NCBI GenBank assembly: GCA_002361355.1
Contig: DESQ01000033.1
Span: forward strand, 62,001 to 126,000
Origin: Lachnospiraceae bacterium UBA3310
GTDB taxonomy: Bacteria > Bacillota > Clostridia > Lachnospirales > Lachnospiraceae
Direction: 5' to 3'
DNA: 64,000 nt
Positions 16,419 through 25,227 of this stretch are shown here, in pieces. Under the pieces are notes generated by a model that saw nothing but the letters and a program-made list of their open reading frames with translations, was not told the DNA's origin and made no database searches. How positions within the stretch are numbered: position 1 is the stretch's first letter; each line of letters begins with the position of its first letter. Position numbers and translations under genes: made by a program.

Positions 16419-17099
16419 ATGGAAATACTCAGATGTGAGGGCGTTGAAAAAGTATTTGGAAAAGGAGAAAATCAGGTTACTGCTTTAGGTGGTATCAATC
16501 TGTCCGTTGAAAGGGGAGAATTTGTTGCGGTGGTCGGGGCGTCAGGCTCCGGGAAATCAACGCTTCTGCATATCCTGGGCAGCGTGGATAAACCGACAAA
16601 AGGCACGGTGACGGTGGACGGCGTCTGTATTGATAAGCTGAACGCCACGGAAGCCGCCATTTTCAGGAGAAGAAAGGTTGGTCTGGTCTATCAGTTTTAC
16701 AACCTGATTCCGACGTTGACAGTGGAGAAAAATATTCTGCTTCCGATGCTTCTCGATAGGAGGAAACCGAATGTAGAATATTTTCAGACGATTGTTGAGA
16801 CGCTGGGGATTGCCGATAAGATGGAAAGCCTTCCCAGTCAGTTATCCGGAGGACAGCAGCAGCGTGTCGCAATCGCGAGATCTTTGGTCTACCGCCCGGC
16901 GATCCTTTTTGCCGATGAACCGACGGGGAATCTCGACCGGAAAAATGCGGGGGAAATTATGGATCTGTTAAAGTTATCCAACCGCAACTTGAAACAGACT
17001 ATCCTTTTGATCACGCATGATGAAAAAATTGCCCTGGAAGCGGATCGCATTGTGACCATAGAGGACGGCAGGATTGCAGGCGATCAGAAACGGAGGTGA
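16419..17099 (+). CDS. ABC transporter ATP-binding protein, MacB/BceA type
   Basis: The 226-residue ATPase has Walker A GASGSGKSTL, signature LSGGQQQRVAIARSL and Walker B ILFADEPTGNLD, in the size range of ATPases that pair with FtsX-like permeases. GGAGG precedes the ATG. It follows the kinase by 80 bases and overlaps the reading frame leading into the permease, whose GGAGG lies in its last codons. Together with the regulator and kinase it forms a four-gene module that probably detects or removes a peptide antibiotic. The inducing substrate cannot be inferred from sequence. Confidence 0.94.
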   Translation: MEILRCEGVEKVFGKGENQVTALGGINLSVERGEFVAVVGASGSGKSTLLHILGSVDKPTKGTVTVDGVCIDKLNATEAAIFRRRKVGLVYQFYNLIPTLTVEKNILLPMLLDRRKPNVEYFQTIVETLGIADKMESLPSQLSGGQQQRVAIARSLVYRPAILFADEPTGNLDRKNAGEIMDLLKLSNRNLKQTILLITHDEKIALEADRIVTIEDGRIAGDQKRR

Positions 17100-17104
17100 G
17101 CGGG

Positions 17105-19078
17105 ATGTGGAAAGCGTATTCCTTAAGCTATATGAAACATAACCGTGCTTCCGGCACGTCAATTATGGCGGCAGCTATGACGGCTTCGCTGTTTTTGTCC
17201 CTGCTGTGCGGTTACGTCTACAATTTATGGATCTATGAAATGGAGAGAGTCCTTCTGGAGGAGGGAGAGTGGAGAAGCAGCCCTGCTTACGATTTGCAAA
17301 GCGGTACGATGCCGAAGCTCCTGGCGGTGTATCTGGCGATCCTTACGATTGTCATGCTGTCATTGATTTTGATCATCCGCAACGCCTTTGAAATATCCAT
17401 GCATGCCAGAATCCACCAATTTGGTATTCTTGCAAGCGTCGGAGCGACGCCGCGGCAGATCAGGGTTTGTCTGCTGCAGGAGGCGGCGGTTTTGGGATTA
17501 CTGCCGATGATATTTGGCAGTTTGCTTGGAATCGTACTCAGCTATGGCGTCATAGAGGCAATCAATGTTTTTGCCGCCGACGTGGCAGGAAGGCACAGAG
17601 CGGTCTTTTCCTATCACCCGGCCGTATTTTTCGTCACCTTTTTAAGTTCCGCTTTGACCGTGCTTTTTTCAGCGTGGATACCCGCCGGAAAACTGAGCCG
17701 GATGACGCCCCTGGAAGCGATCCGGAATACGGACGGTTTTCAGATAAAGAAGAGGAAACATTCCCGCGTGTTAGCTCTGTTGTTTGGCGTGGAGGGCGAA
17801 CTGGCAGGAAACGCGTTAAAGGCGCAGAGAAAGGCGCTTCGGATCTCCAATATATCGTTGACCCTGTCCTTTCTCGCGTTTTCCATCATGCTTTGTTTCA
17901 CAACGCTTTCGGATATCAGCACAAGATACACTTATTTTGCGCGGTACCAGGATGCGTGGGACATCATGATAACGTTGCCGGATACGGAGATAACGGATTT
18001 TCTTTTGACAAAAGAATTACAGAATTATTCAGGCGTACAGGATGCCGTTGTATACCAGAAAGCGGAGGCGGTGACGTTTCTTCCGGAACAATTACAGAGT
18101 GATGCGCTGGTATCGCTTGGCGGGCTTGAGACGGTCGCAGGCATACAGGAGGCGGAAGAGAAGTTTCAGGTATCCGCGCCGATTGTCATTTTGGATGATA
18201 CCAGTTTTTTACATTTCTGTGTACAGACCGGTATTACGCCGAAACTGGACGGCGCCATCGTATATAATCAGATTTGGGATAGTGTGGACAGTAATTTCCG
18301 CTATAAAGAGTATGTGCCTTTCGTCAAAGGAGACAGCCGGTCAACGACAATTTATGGGATTGGCAGTGATACTCAGGGCGTGAAAATTCCGGTTCTGTCT
18401 TACGCCCAGACCGTTCCCGCGCTGCGGGAAGAATATCAGGATTATGCACTCGTACATTTTATCCCGCTTACCTTGTGGGAGAAAATGGCAGAACAGGCCG
18501 GAGGAGCAGAATCCGACACTTATATCCGTATTCTGGCAAAAGGGGATGCCAGTCTTGCCGGTTTAAACAGCCTGGAGCAGGAAATCGTACGGTTTGTCTC
18601 TAAAGAATACAGGGTGGAAAGTGAAAACCGGGTGCAGGAGCGGCTTTCTAATGATAATCTGATTTATGGTATGAAAGTGATTCTTGGCGGTTTCTGCGTA
18701 TTGCTTGCCGTCATCGGTATCGCAAACGTATTTTCCAACACGTTAGGATTTCTCCGTCAGAGAAGGCGGGAATTTGCCAGATATATGTCGATCGGTTTAA
18801 CGCCGCGGGAAATGAAAAAGCTGTTTGGCATCGAAGCCTTTGTGATTGCCGGAAAGCCATTTTTGATTACGCTGCCCCTTACGTTGCTGTTTATACAGTT
18901 TGCCGTGACCGCAAGCTATCTGGAGCCCATGGTGTTTTGGGCGGAAGCGCCGGTTTTGCCTGTTTTGGCGTTTGCGGCTGCCATTGCCGCTTTTGTCTCG
19001 CTCGCTTATTATATAGGCGGAAAACGTCTCTTGCAGTGCGACCTGAACGAGACGCTGCAAAATGACGCTCTGGTTTAA
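17105..19078 (+). CDS. FtsX-family ABC transporter permease
   Basis: The 657-residue permease pairs with the preceding ATPase. Hydrophobic helices lie at residues about 18-43, 75-97, 128-150, 173-200 and 246-268, then a large extracytoplasmic domain of about 250 residues, then helices near 527-555, 588-608 and 620-645. FtsX-type features include HQFGILASVGATPRQIRV and, near the C-terminus, REFARYMSIGLTPREMKKL. The start at 17105 follows GGAGG (17092-17096); an upstream GTG overlaps that site. The large external domain recalls BceB-type permeases, although helix number is hard to fix by eye. Confidence 0.88.
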   Translation: MWKAYSLSYMKHNRASGTSIMAAAMTASLFLSLLCGYVYNLWIYEMERVLLEEGEWRSSPAYDLQSGTMPKLLAVYLAILTIVMLSLILIIRNAFEISMHARIHQFGILASVGATPRQIRVCLLQEAAVLGLLPMIFGSLLGIVLSYGVIEAINVFAADVAGRHRAVFSYHPAVFFVTFLSSALTVLFSAWIPAGKLSRMTPLEAIRNTDGFQIKKRKHSRVLALLFGVEGELAGNALKAQRKALRISNISLTLSFLAFSIMLCFTTLSDISTRYTYFARYQDAWDIMITLPDTEITDFLLTKELQNYSGVQDAVVYQKAEAVTFLPEQLQSDALVSLGGLETVAGIQEAEEKFQVSAPIVILDDTSFLHFCVQTGITPKLDGAIVYNQIWDSVDSNFRYKEYVPFVKGDSRSTTIYGIGSDTQGVKIPVLSYAQTVPALREEYQDYALVHFIPLTLWEKMAEQAGGAESDTYIRILAKGDASLAGLNSLEQEIVRFVSKEYRVESENRVQERLSNDNLIYGMKVILGGFCVLLAVIGIANVFSNTLGFLRQRRREFARYMSIGLTPREMKKLFGIEAFVIAGKPFLITLPLTLLFIQFAVTASYLEPMVFWAEAPVLPVLAFAAAIAAFVSLAYYIGGKRLLQCDLNETLQNDALV

Positions 19079-19091
19079 AAAATGGGACAAG

Positions 19092-19120
19092 TTGCCAATT
19101 TCGGCATAACATGATACCAT
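19092..19120 (+). promoter_or_regulatory. Promoter of the GH25 gene
   Basis: TTGCCA (19092-19097) and TACCAT (19115-19120) are spaced by 17 bases, about 52 bases before the chosen start of the GH25 gene. Confidence 0.5.
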
Positions 19121-19172
19121 AATAGCTGGCAAATGCATTTTTATGTTTGAGAGAAAGAAGGAAAGACCTGTT

Positions 19173-20357
19173 ATGAAATTACCCGGAGAAGAGGAAGCAG
19201 GGGGAGGCGGCATGGGGCCTTCCGTGATCTATATGGTAGTCGGTGTGTCGGCTTTCATTTTGATTACGCTGTTTGCCGTGTTCAGAGGAAACGACCACAA
19301 GCGAGGCGGCAGTGAATATCTGCAGGAAGTGCAGGAGCAGAAAGAGGAGGAAGCGAAGGCGCAGGAACTTGCGGCGGCGCAGGAGGAAGAGACGACGCAG
19401 GAGAAAAAGCTTCGGGCGGAGGATCTGGACTTTTGGGATATGTACCCGGAAGAAGAGGAAGCGCAGCCTGAAACGGGCGGGTCGGATGAAACGGAGAGCG
19501 CCTCATCCACCAATCCGTACACCGAGAAGGCGGAGCGGGAGATGGAGGCCGAGAGACAGAAGGAAGAGGAAGAGCGTAACGATCCGGCCACAGACGGCAA
19601 GCACACCCTGATTACGAACCGTGACGGCACGGAGGAATGGGTGCTGATCAGTCCCTATCTCACAAAGAATACCTTTGACTTCACAAAGATGGAGGATAAG
19701 GCAGGTTTGAAACGGTATATGGAGAACGGTAGAAAGACTTCTTTTGTGGGCGTTGACATTTCAAAGCACACGGGAAAAGTTTCTTTTGACAGGATCAAGG
19801 CGGCGGGAGTGGATTATGTGATGATCCGTCTGGGAAGCCGCGGCTACAGCACGGGCCAAATCACGCTTGACGAGAACTTTAAGGAGAATATAGAGGGCGC
19901 CATCGAGGCGGAGCTTGACGTGGGAATTTACTTTTACTCACAGGCGATTTCGCAGGACGAGGCCATTCAGGAAGTCAATTTTGTGGTGCAGAATCTGGAG
20001 CCCTACAGAGCCCATGTGAAGTATCCTATCGCGTTTAACATGGAATTTGTTTCAAACGATAAATCCCGGATCGAGGGGATTGGCCGGGAGGATAAGACGG
20101 CGGTGACAGCCTCTTTTATGGAAGGGATCAGGGCAGCCGGGTATGTGCCCATGATTTACGGGGATAAAGAGTGGCTGATCAAGGAGATTGACATGACAAA
20201 GCTGCAGGATTATGACGTGTGGCTTTCCCAGGAGGAGGAAATTCCCGATTATCCTTACCGGTACTCCATGTGGCAGTATAATACGGACGGCGTGGTGAAC
20301 GGGATAGACGGCGGCGCGGATTTAAATATCTGCTTTGTCAATTACTCGGAACGATAA
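19173..20357 (+). CDS. Membrane-anchored GH25 (lysozyme-like) protein with altered DxE motif
   Basis: The 394-residue protein has one membrane helix (residues about 18-37), an acidic, glutamate-rich low-complexity stalk (about 45-145) and a C-terminal glycoside hydrolase 25 domain (about 185-394). The first catalytic aspartate is present in VGVDISKHTGKVSF. The usual second motif DxE appears as AFNMEF, so the aspartate is replaced by asparagine (codon AAC) while the glutamate remains. The family cleaves peptidoglycan glycan strands; activity here may be reduced. ATG 19173 follows AAGGAAAG; an in-frame ATG at 19143 lacks a site. The 3' end overlaps the next, convergent gene by 16 bases. Confidence 0.86.
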   Translation: MKLPGEEEAGGGGMGPSVIYMVVGVSAFILITLFAVFRGNDHKRGGSEYLQEVQEQKEEEAKAQELAAAQEEETTQEKKLRAEDLDFWDMYPEEEEAQPETGGSDETESASSTNPYTEKAEREMEAERQKEEEERNDPATDGKHTLITNRDGTEEWVLISPYLTKNTFDFTKMEDKAGLKRYMENGRKTSFVGVDISKHTGKVSFDRIKAAGVDYVMIRLGSRGYSTGQITLDENFKENIEGAIEAELDVGIYFYSQAISQDEAIQEVNFVVQNLEPYRAHVKYPIAFNMEFVSNDKSRIEGIGREDKTAVTASFMEGIRAAGYVPMIYGDKEWLIKEIDMTKLQDYDVWLSQEEEIPDYPYRYSMWQYNTDGVVNGIDGGADLNICFVNYSER

Positions 20358-21139
20358 TGCAGGAGGCCGGGAGCCACCTGAACAGAAGCATATAGGTCGG
20401 CGTAGACGTTGGGGGATATCCCTTCCATGTAATTGGGGGTATAAGCCTTATCTACGCCGGCTTTTTTTAACAGGTCAATGGCCTTGTTGTACGCGATGGC
20501 AGCTTCCATTTCAGAGGCATACACGCCCACGTTGACATAGCCCTTTACGTGGATTTTCACCTGATAGAGGGTGCGCCCTTTTTCCTGGATGGCATTTACG
20601 CCGTGAAATTTGTTAATGATTTCAATATTTTCATATCGCAGATCGTTGCGGTTTTCGTTGATGAAGCGGTAGTCCCTTCCCTCTACGGCGTAGTTTTTAA
20701 TCCCGTAGCGGTTCATGATATTGACCTGCATCCCGTAGTCGGCCACGAAATAGTGTCCGCCGCGTCTGGAAATTTTGCGGGAGGAGTAGTAGAACAAATC
20801 GTCCTTATCAAAAATAAAATAATCATTCGGTGAAAAGTAATAATAGAAAAACCGGGGACGGATATAAATGGGGGAGGAAAGATAAATCCCGTTGTCCCGA
20901 AAGTTAATCAGGCAGACCCATTTGGCGAAGGAGAGAGGGGAGTCTTCGGAATAGTCCTCCAGCCGGAGAGAGGTGTCCTTTAAGAGCGCAGAGGCGGTGC
21001 AGTAGATCTCATGCGCTTTTTGTTTTTCGTCGTGGCTTCCAAGGCTGATATGTTTATTGCGATAAGTTAATGAGGCGCGGAAATAAGTGGAGCCATCCTT
21101 GCGTTTGGCCGTGTAAACACCCGCTAGTGGCTGGTTCAT
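20342..21139 (-). CDS. AP2-HNH-AP2 protein with degenerate HNH centre
   Basis: The 265-residue protein has an AP2-like DNA-binding repeat at residues about 7-53 (GVYTAKRKDGSTYFRASL) and a second at about 178-224 (YQVKIHVKGYVNVGVYAS then EAAIAYNKAIDLL). Between them, GRDYRFINENRNDLRYENI aligns with the HNH-endonuclease pattern DHINGDxxDNRxENL, but the active-site histidine position is tyrosine. The arrangement looks like a homing-endonuclease relative that has lost cleavage and may now only bind DNA. AAAGGAGA precedes the ATG at 21139; an upstream ATG at 21160 lacks a site. No intron or intein is evident nearby. Confidence 0.7.
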   Translation of the reverse strand: MNQPLAGVYTAKRKDGSTYFRASLTYRNKHISLGSHDEKQKAHEIYCTASALLKDTSLRLEDYSEDSPLSFAKWVCLINFRDNGIYLSSPIYIRPRFFYYYFSPNDYFIFDKDDLFYYSSRKISRRGGHYFVADYGMQVNIMNRYGIKNYAVEGRDYRFINENRNDLRYENIEIINKFHGVNAIQEKGRTLYQVKIHVKGYVNVGVYASEMEAAIAYNKAIDLLKKAGVDKAYTPNYMEGISPNVYADLYASVQVAPGLLHYRSE

Positions 21140-21288
21140 GAGAAAATCTCCTTTAATCATTCTTTTCTATAATTGTACCATTTTTGAGAAAAAAAACAAA
21201 TTCAGAAATATTTTTCCTTATTTCTGCATAGAATACTGTTGAGAAGTCTTTGGACAGCCTATTTGCAGAGTTTATGTAAGGAGAAAAG

Positions 21289-21909
21289 ATGTACAGGAAA
21301 TATATAACAGGTTTCCTGCTCGCGGGAATGACGGTTATCTCGTCATGGCTCTGTGTCAGGGAACTGAAAATTGATCGAATATCGGCCAAGCCTGCTTTTC
21401 GCATCGAATATCTGGACGCTTCGATGGAGGAGGACAAAGAAAGCTTTGTGGAAATGCTGGAAAGCGTGTCCTCCGGTCAGAGAGTGGTAGACTACGAGGT
21501 GCTGGAACGGACGAAGAAGTATCAACTGTCGGACAAGGACTATGATGCGCTCGTCCGGATTGTGGAGGCGGAAGCAGGCGGAGAGGATCAGGACGGAAAG
21601 CTGTTGGTGGCCAATGTGGTCTTAAACAGGGTAAACAATGATCTGTTTCCGGATACGGTGTGCGAGGTGGTCATGCAGAACGAGCAGGGGATCGCGCAGT
21701 TTTCGCCGACCGTGGACGGCAGGTATCAGAATGTCCGTGTCAGCGAGGACACGAAGGCGGCGGTGGAGCGCGCCCTGTATGGAGAGGATATTTCTCAGGG
21801 GGCGTTGTATTTCTGTGCCCGTGAGAAGGCGGATTCAGACAGGATGAAGTGGTTTGACAGGAAGCTCACCAGACTCTTTTCTTATGGGAATCATGAGTTC
21901 TTTTTGTAG
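21289..21909 (+). CDS. SleB/CwlJ-type cell wall hydrolase
   Basis: The 206-residue protein has an N-terminal signal or anchor helix (residues about 5-22) and a C-terminal Hydrolase_2 domain (about 85-206). The catalytic glutamate lies in RIVEAEAGGEDQDGKLLVAN, followed by VVLNRVNNDLFPDTV and QFSPTVDGRY, which are typical of the family. Members act on the spore cortex or vegetative peptidoglycan. AAGGAG precedes the ATG. There is no ypeB partner next to it, so a role in germination is possible but not shown. It stands alone between a leftward gene and thrC. Confidence 0.88.
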   Translation: MYRKYITGFLLAGMTVISSWLCVRELKIDRISAKPAFRIEYLDASMEEDKESFVEMLESVSSGQRVVDYEVLERTKKYQLSDKDYDALVRIVEAEAGGEDQDGKLLVANVVLNRVNNDLFPDTVCEVVMQNEQGIAQFSPTVDGRYQNVRVSEDTKAAVERALYGEDISQGALYFCAREKADSDRMKWFDRKLTRLFSYGNHEFFL

Positions 21910-21915
21910 GATTTA

Positions 21916-21944
21916 TTGCGTGGGTAGAAAAAGTGTGGTAAACT
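21916..21944 (+). promoter_or_regulatory. Promoter of thrC
   Basis: TTGCGT (21916-21921) and TAAACT (21939-21944) are separated by 17 bases, 36 bases before the thrC start codon. Confidence 0.5.
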
Positions 21945-21980
21945 GTACTGCGACAAACAAGCGAGAAAGGTGAAGATACC

Positions 21981-23471
21981 ATGGAAGTATTATACAGCAG
22001 TACGAGAGACGGCGAAAAAAAGGTTACGGCATCCCAGGCGATTTTGCAGGGGCTGTCTGAGGACGGAGGTCTTTTTGTGCCGGATCACATTCCCACCCTT
22101 GCGGTTACGATGAAAGCGCTTGCGGATAAGAGCTATCAGGAGACGGCCTATGAAGTTATGCGGCTTCTTTTGACGGATTTTACGCAGGAGGAGCTTAAGG
22201 ACTGTATCGCCCGCGCCTATGATTCCAAGTTCGACACGGAGGAGATCGCGCCCCTTGTGGAGGCGGAGGGGGCCTACTATCTGGAGCTGTTTCACGGGGC
22301 TACGATTGCCTTTAAGGATATGGCGCTGTCGATTCTGCCCCATCTGATGATTACCGCTGCGAAGAAGAATCATGTGGACAATGAGATCGTGATTTTGACA
22401 GCTACCTCAGGCGATACCGGAAAAGCGGCGTTGGCGGGATTCGCAGGAGTGAAGGGGACGAAGATTATCGTCTTTTATCCGAAGAACGGTGTCAGCCCCA
22501 TTCAGGAGAAGCAGATGGTGACCCAGAAGGGGGATAACACCTTCGTTGTGGGGATTCACGGCAATTTTGATGATGCGCAGACGGGCGTGAAAACACTTTT
22601 CAATGACAGGGAACTGGCAGAGGAGATGGCGGCGCAGGGATTACAGTTTTCCTCGGCAAACTCTATCAACATTGGCCGTCTGGTGCCGCAGGTTGTCTAT
22701 TATGTCTATGCCTACGCAAAACTTTTGAAAGAGGGAAAAATTGCGGATGGGGAGAAGATCAACGTGGTGGTTCCCACCGGCAATTTCGGCAATATTCTGG
22801 CGGCGTTCTACGCGAAGAATATGGGCGTGCCGATTGCGAAGCTGATCTGCGCATCCAACGAAAATAAAGTGCTTTACGATTTCTTCACAACGGGAGAGTA
22901 TGACAGAAACCGCGAGTTTAAGCTGACCAGCTCCCCCTCCATGGATATCCTGATTTCCAGCAATTTAGAGCGGCTGATTTATCGGATTGCCGGAAACGAT
23001 GCAAAGAAAAATGCAGAGATGATGGCGGCACTTTCGTCGGGCGGAAAGTACAGCATCACACAGGGGATGAGAGAGCAGCTTACGGATTTCTACGGTAATT
23101 TTGCCGATGAGAATGAGACTGCCGCGCGAATTAAATCTATGTACGGGAATACCGGCTATGTGCTCGATACCCACACGGCGGTGGCCAGTGCGGTTTATCA
23201 GAAATATGTGGCGGACACGAAAGATCAGACAAAGACGGTGATTGCCTCCACAGCAAGTCCTTTTAAATTTACCAGAAGCGTCATGAATGCCATTGATCCG
23301 AAGTATGACGCCATGGGGGATTTTGAGTTGGTGGACGAGCTGTCAAAGATCGGAAATGTGGCTGTGCCGAAAGCCATTGAGGAGATCCGTACCGCGCCGG
23401 TGCTTCACGACCATGTATGCGATAAGACGGAGATGAAGGCGGTTGTGAAACAGTTCCTCGGTATAGAATAG
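21981..23471 (+). CDS. thrC: Threonine synthase
   Basis: ThrC converts O-phosphohomoserine to threonine with PLP. The 496-residue protein begins with YSSTRDGEKKVTASQAILQG, a motif of the long (fungal/enterobacterial) class of threonine synthases. The PLP lysine is in LFHGATIAFKDMALS (about residue 113), and the phosphate-binding loop is seen in TATSGDTGKAALAGF. AGAAAGGTGAAG precedes the ATG. The gene is monocistronic, with its own promoter and a strong terminator. No other threonine gene adjoins it. Confidence 0.96.
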   Translation: MEVLYSSTRDGEKKVTASQAILQGLSEDGGLFVPDHIPTLAVTMKALADKSYQETAYEVMRLLLTDFTQEELKDCIARAYDSKFDTEEIAPLVEAEGAYYLELFHGATIAFKDMALSILPHLMITAAKKNHVDNEIVILTATSGDTGKAALAGFAGVKGTKIIVFYPKNGVSPIQEKQMVTQKGDNTFVVGIHGNFDDAQTGVKTLFNDRELAEEMAAQGLQFSSANSINIGRLVPQVVYYVYAYAKLLKEGKIADGEKINVVVPTGNFGNILAAFYAKNMGVPIAKLICASNENKVLYDFFTTGEYDRNREFKLTSSPSMDILISSNLERLIYRIAGNDAKKNAEMMAALSSGGKYSITQGMREQLTDFYGNFADENETAARIKSMYGNTGYVLDTHTAVASAVYQKYVADTKDQTKTVIASTASPFKFTRSVMNAIDPKYDAMGDFELVDELSKIGNVAVPKAIEEIRTAPVLHDHVCDKTEMKAVVKQFLGIE

Positions 23472-23502
23472 GCGCGGAAAGTATAAAGGATAAATGAAAA
23501 AG

Positions 23503-23537
23503 AAGCATCGTTTCCCAGTGATTACGAAACGATGCTT
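23503..23537 (+). terminator. Intrinsic terminator of thrC
   Basis: Stem AAGCATCGTTTC (23503-23514) pairs with GAAACGATGCTT (23526-23537) around an 11-base loop and is followed by TTT. It lies 31 bases after the thrC stop and also ends transcription from the leftward citrate synthase gene. Confidence 0.85.
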
Positions 23538-23581
23538 TTTCCGTTACATTTTATAGAAAATTTCTCGGAGAACCTGTTTTA

Positions 23582-24952
23582 TCAACTCGTCCGTTTTCCG
23601 AGCGCCGTATAATTCCTGTCCACACAGATGGTCTTGTAGGCGGGACGGATGATCTTGCCGTTGTTTGCAAGCTCCTCCATGCGGTGCGCGCTCCAGCCGA
23701 CGATTCTGGCGATGGCAAAGATCGGTGTGTAAAGTTCCATCGGCAGATTCAACATGCTGTAGACGAATCCGGAATAGAAATCTACGTTGATGTTGACGCC
23801 CTTGTAGATGGGACGTTCTCCGGCAATGAGTTCCGGCGCCAGACGTTCCACCAGAGAGTAGAGAGCAAATTCTTCCTGCAATCCCTTCTCGTTGGAAAGC
23901 TTTTCCACGAAGGACTTGAAAATGATGGCACGGGGGTCGGACTTGGAGTAAACCGCATGTCCCACACCGTAGATCAGGCCCGCATGGTCAAAGGCTTCCT
24001 TGTGCAGAAGCCTTTTCAGATAGTCGGCTACCTGGCCTTCATTGCTCCAGTCGGATATCTCGCGTTTCATTTCGTCGAACATCTTGACCACTTTAATGTT
24101 GGCGCCGCCGTGGCGGGGCCCTTTCAGGGAGCCGATGGCCGCCGCGATGACGGAGTAGGTGTCCGTCAGGGAGGAGGTGACAACGTGGGTGGTAAAGGAA
24201 GAATTGTTACCGCCGCCGTGCTCCATATGCAGGATCAGGGCGATGTCGAGAACTCTTGCTTCCAGAGGGGTATATTTGTTGTCAGGACGCAGGATATGAA
24301 GAATATTCTCCGCGTTTGACAACTGTAATTGAGGCTGATGGATATAGAGGCTTTCCCCGTTGTGGTAGTGGTTATAGGCCTGATAGCCGTAGATAGACAG
24401 CATCGGGAAAAGGGCGATCAACTGGAGACACTGCCTGAGCACGTTTGGCAGGGAAGTGTCGTCCGCCCTGTCGTCGTAGGAGTAGAGCGTCAGTACACAT
24501 CTTGCCAGTGTGTTCATCATGTCGTTGCTGGGTGCTTTCATAATAATGTCGCGCACAAAGCCGGTGGGCAGGGAGCGATAGCTGTTCAAAAGCTTCGTAA
24601 AGCTTGCAAGTTCCTCCGCGTTTGGCAGTTTATCAAACAGAAGGAGATAGGTAACCTCCTCGAAGCCAAAGCGGTTGTCGGCGGAAAAACCGTCAACAAG
24701 ATCCTTGACATTATATCCTCTGTAGAAAAGCTTGCCGTGGGTGGGCACCTGTACACCATCCACGATCTTGTTAGCGCGCACATCGGAAATGTTAGTCAAA
24801 CCGGCCAGTACACCCTTACCGTTTAAGTCTCTCAGTCCGCGCTTTACGTCAAACTTCGTAAAAAGCTCCGTATCAATAATACCGGCCTGTTCGCTCATGT
24901 TGGCAAGCCGAACAATTTCGGGGGTAATTTCAGAAAAGCTATTCTGTTCCAT
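23582..24952 (-). CDS. gltA: Citrate synthase
   Basis: The 456-residue enzyme condenses oxaloacetate and acetyl-CoA to citrate. Active-site regions are visible: ILHMEHGGGNNSSFTTHVVT (first histidine), the loop LKGPRHGGANIKVVKM, YGVGHAVYSKSDPRA with the second histidine, and an arginine in the C-terminal part. Length is in the upper range for bacterial citrate synthase and resembles clostridial forms. AAGGAGG precedes the ATG. No aconitase or isocitrate dehydrogenase gene lies nearby, so whether it feeds glutamate synthesis is inferred from family knowledge. Methylcitrate synthase is an alternative that the motifs do not exclude. Confidence 0.92.
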   Translation of the reverse strand: MEQNSFSEITPEIVRLANMSEQAGIIDTELFTKFDVKRGLRDLNGKGVLAGLTNISDVRANKIVDGVQVPTHGKLFYRGYNVKDLVDGFSADNRFGFEEVTYLLLFDKLPNAEELASFTKLLNSYRSLPTGFVRDIIMKAPSNDMMNTLARCVLTLYSYDDRADDTSLPNVLRQCLQLIALFPMLSIYGYQAYNHYHNGESLYIHQPQLQLSNAENILHILRPDNKYTPLEARVLDIALILHMEHGGGNNSSFTTHVVTSSLTDTYSVIAAAIGSLKGPRHGGANIKVVKMFDEMKREISDWSNEGQVADYLKRLLHKEAFDHAGLIYGVGHAVYSKSDPRAIIFKSFVEKLSNEKGLQEEFALYSLVERLAPELIAGERPIYKGVNINVDFYSGFVYSMLNLPMELYTPIFAIARIVGWSAHRMEELANNGKIIRPAYKTICVDRNYTALGKRTS

Positions 24953-25039
24953 AATTATGTACCTCCTTTTTTAAATACTTCTCAACAGTTTGTGACAAAA
25001 AACGGTGCAGGAACGGCTCGCCCTTGCACTGACTCCCTT

Positions 25040-25069
25040 ATCATACCATGAAAAAAAGTGCGGAAACAA
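25040..25069 (-). promoter_or_regulatory. Promoter of citrate synthase gene
   Basis: On the minus strand TTGTTT (25064-25069) and TATGAT (25040-25045) are spaced by 18 bases. The predicted leader is about 80 bases and ends with AAGGAGG before the ATG. Confidence 0.5.
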
Positions 25070-25129
25070 GGGAAAACAGAAATTTAACAAAATTTTAGGA
25101 AATTTTTCCTAATTTTTCCCATTTTCTAT

Positions 25130-25158
25130 TTGTCTTTTTACAATGGGGGCGGTATAAT
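25130..25158 (+). promoter_or_regulatory. Sigma-A-type promoter of the flagellin gene
   Basis: TTGTCT (25130-25135) and a perfect TATAAT (25153-25158) are spaced by 17 bases, about 70 bases before the flagellin start. A typical sigma-28 promoter (TAAA with GCCGATAA) was not seen, which is unusual for a flagellin. Confidence 0.65.
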
Positions 25159-25227
25159 GGTATTGAAAAATGGGTGCAGGGTATACTGCGCTTATATGGA
25201 TAGAAAATAAGAGGAAGGAGCATGCTT

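Noticed and set aside
19282..19630. Long open frames opposite and within the Glu-rich stalk
   Set aside because: They arise from the repetitive GAG/GAA codons of the GH25 gene and show only Arg- or Ser-rich low complexity.
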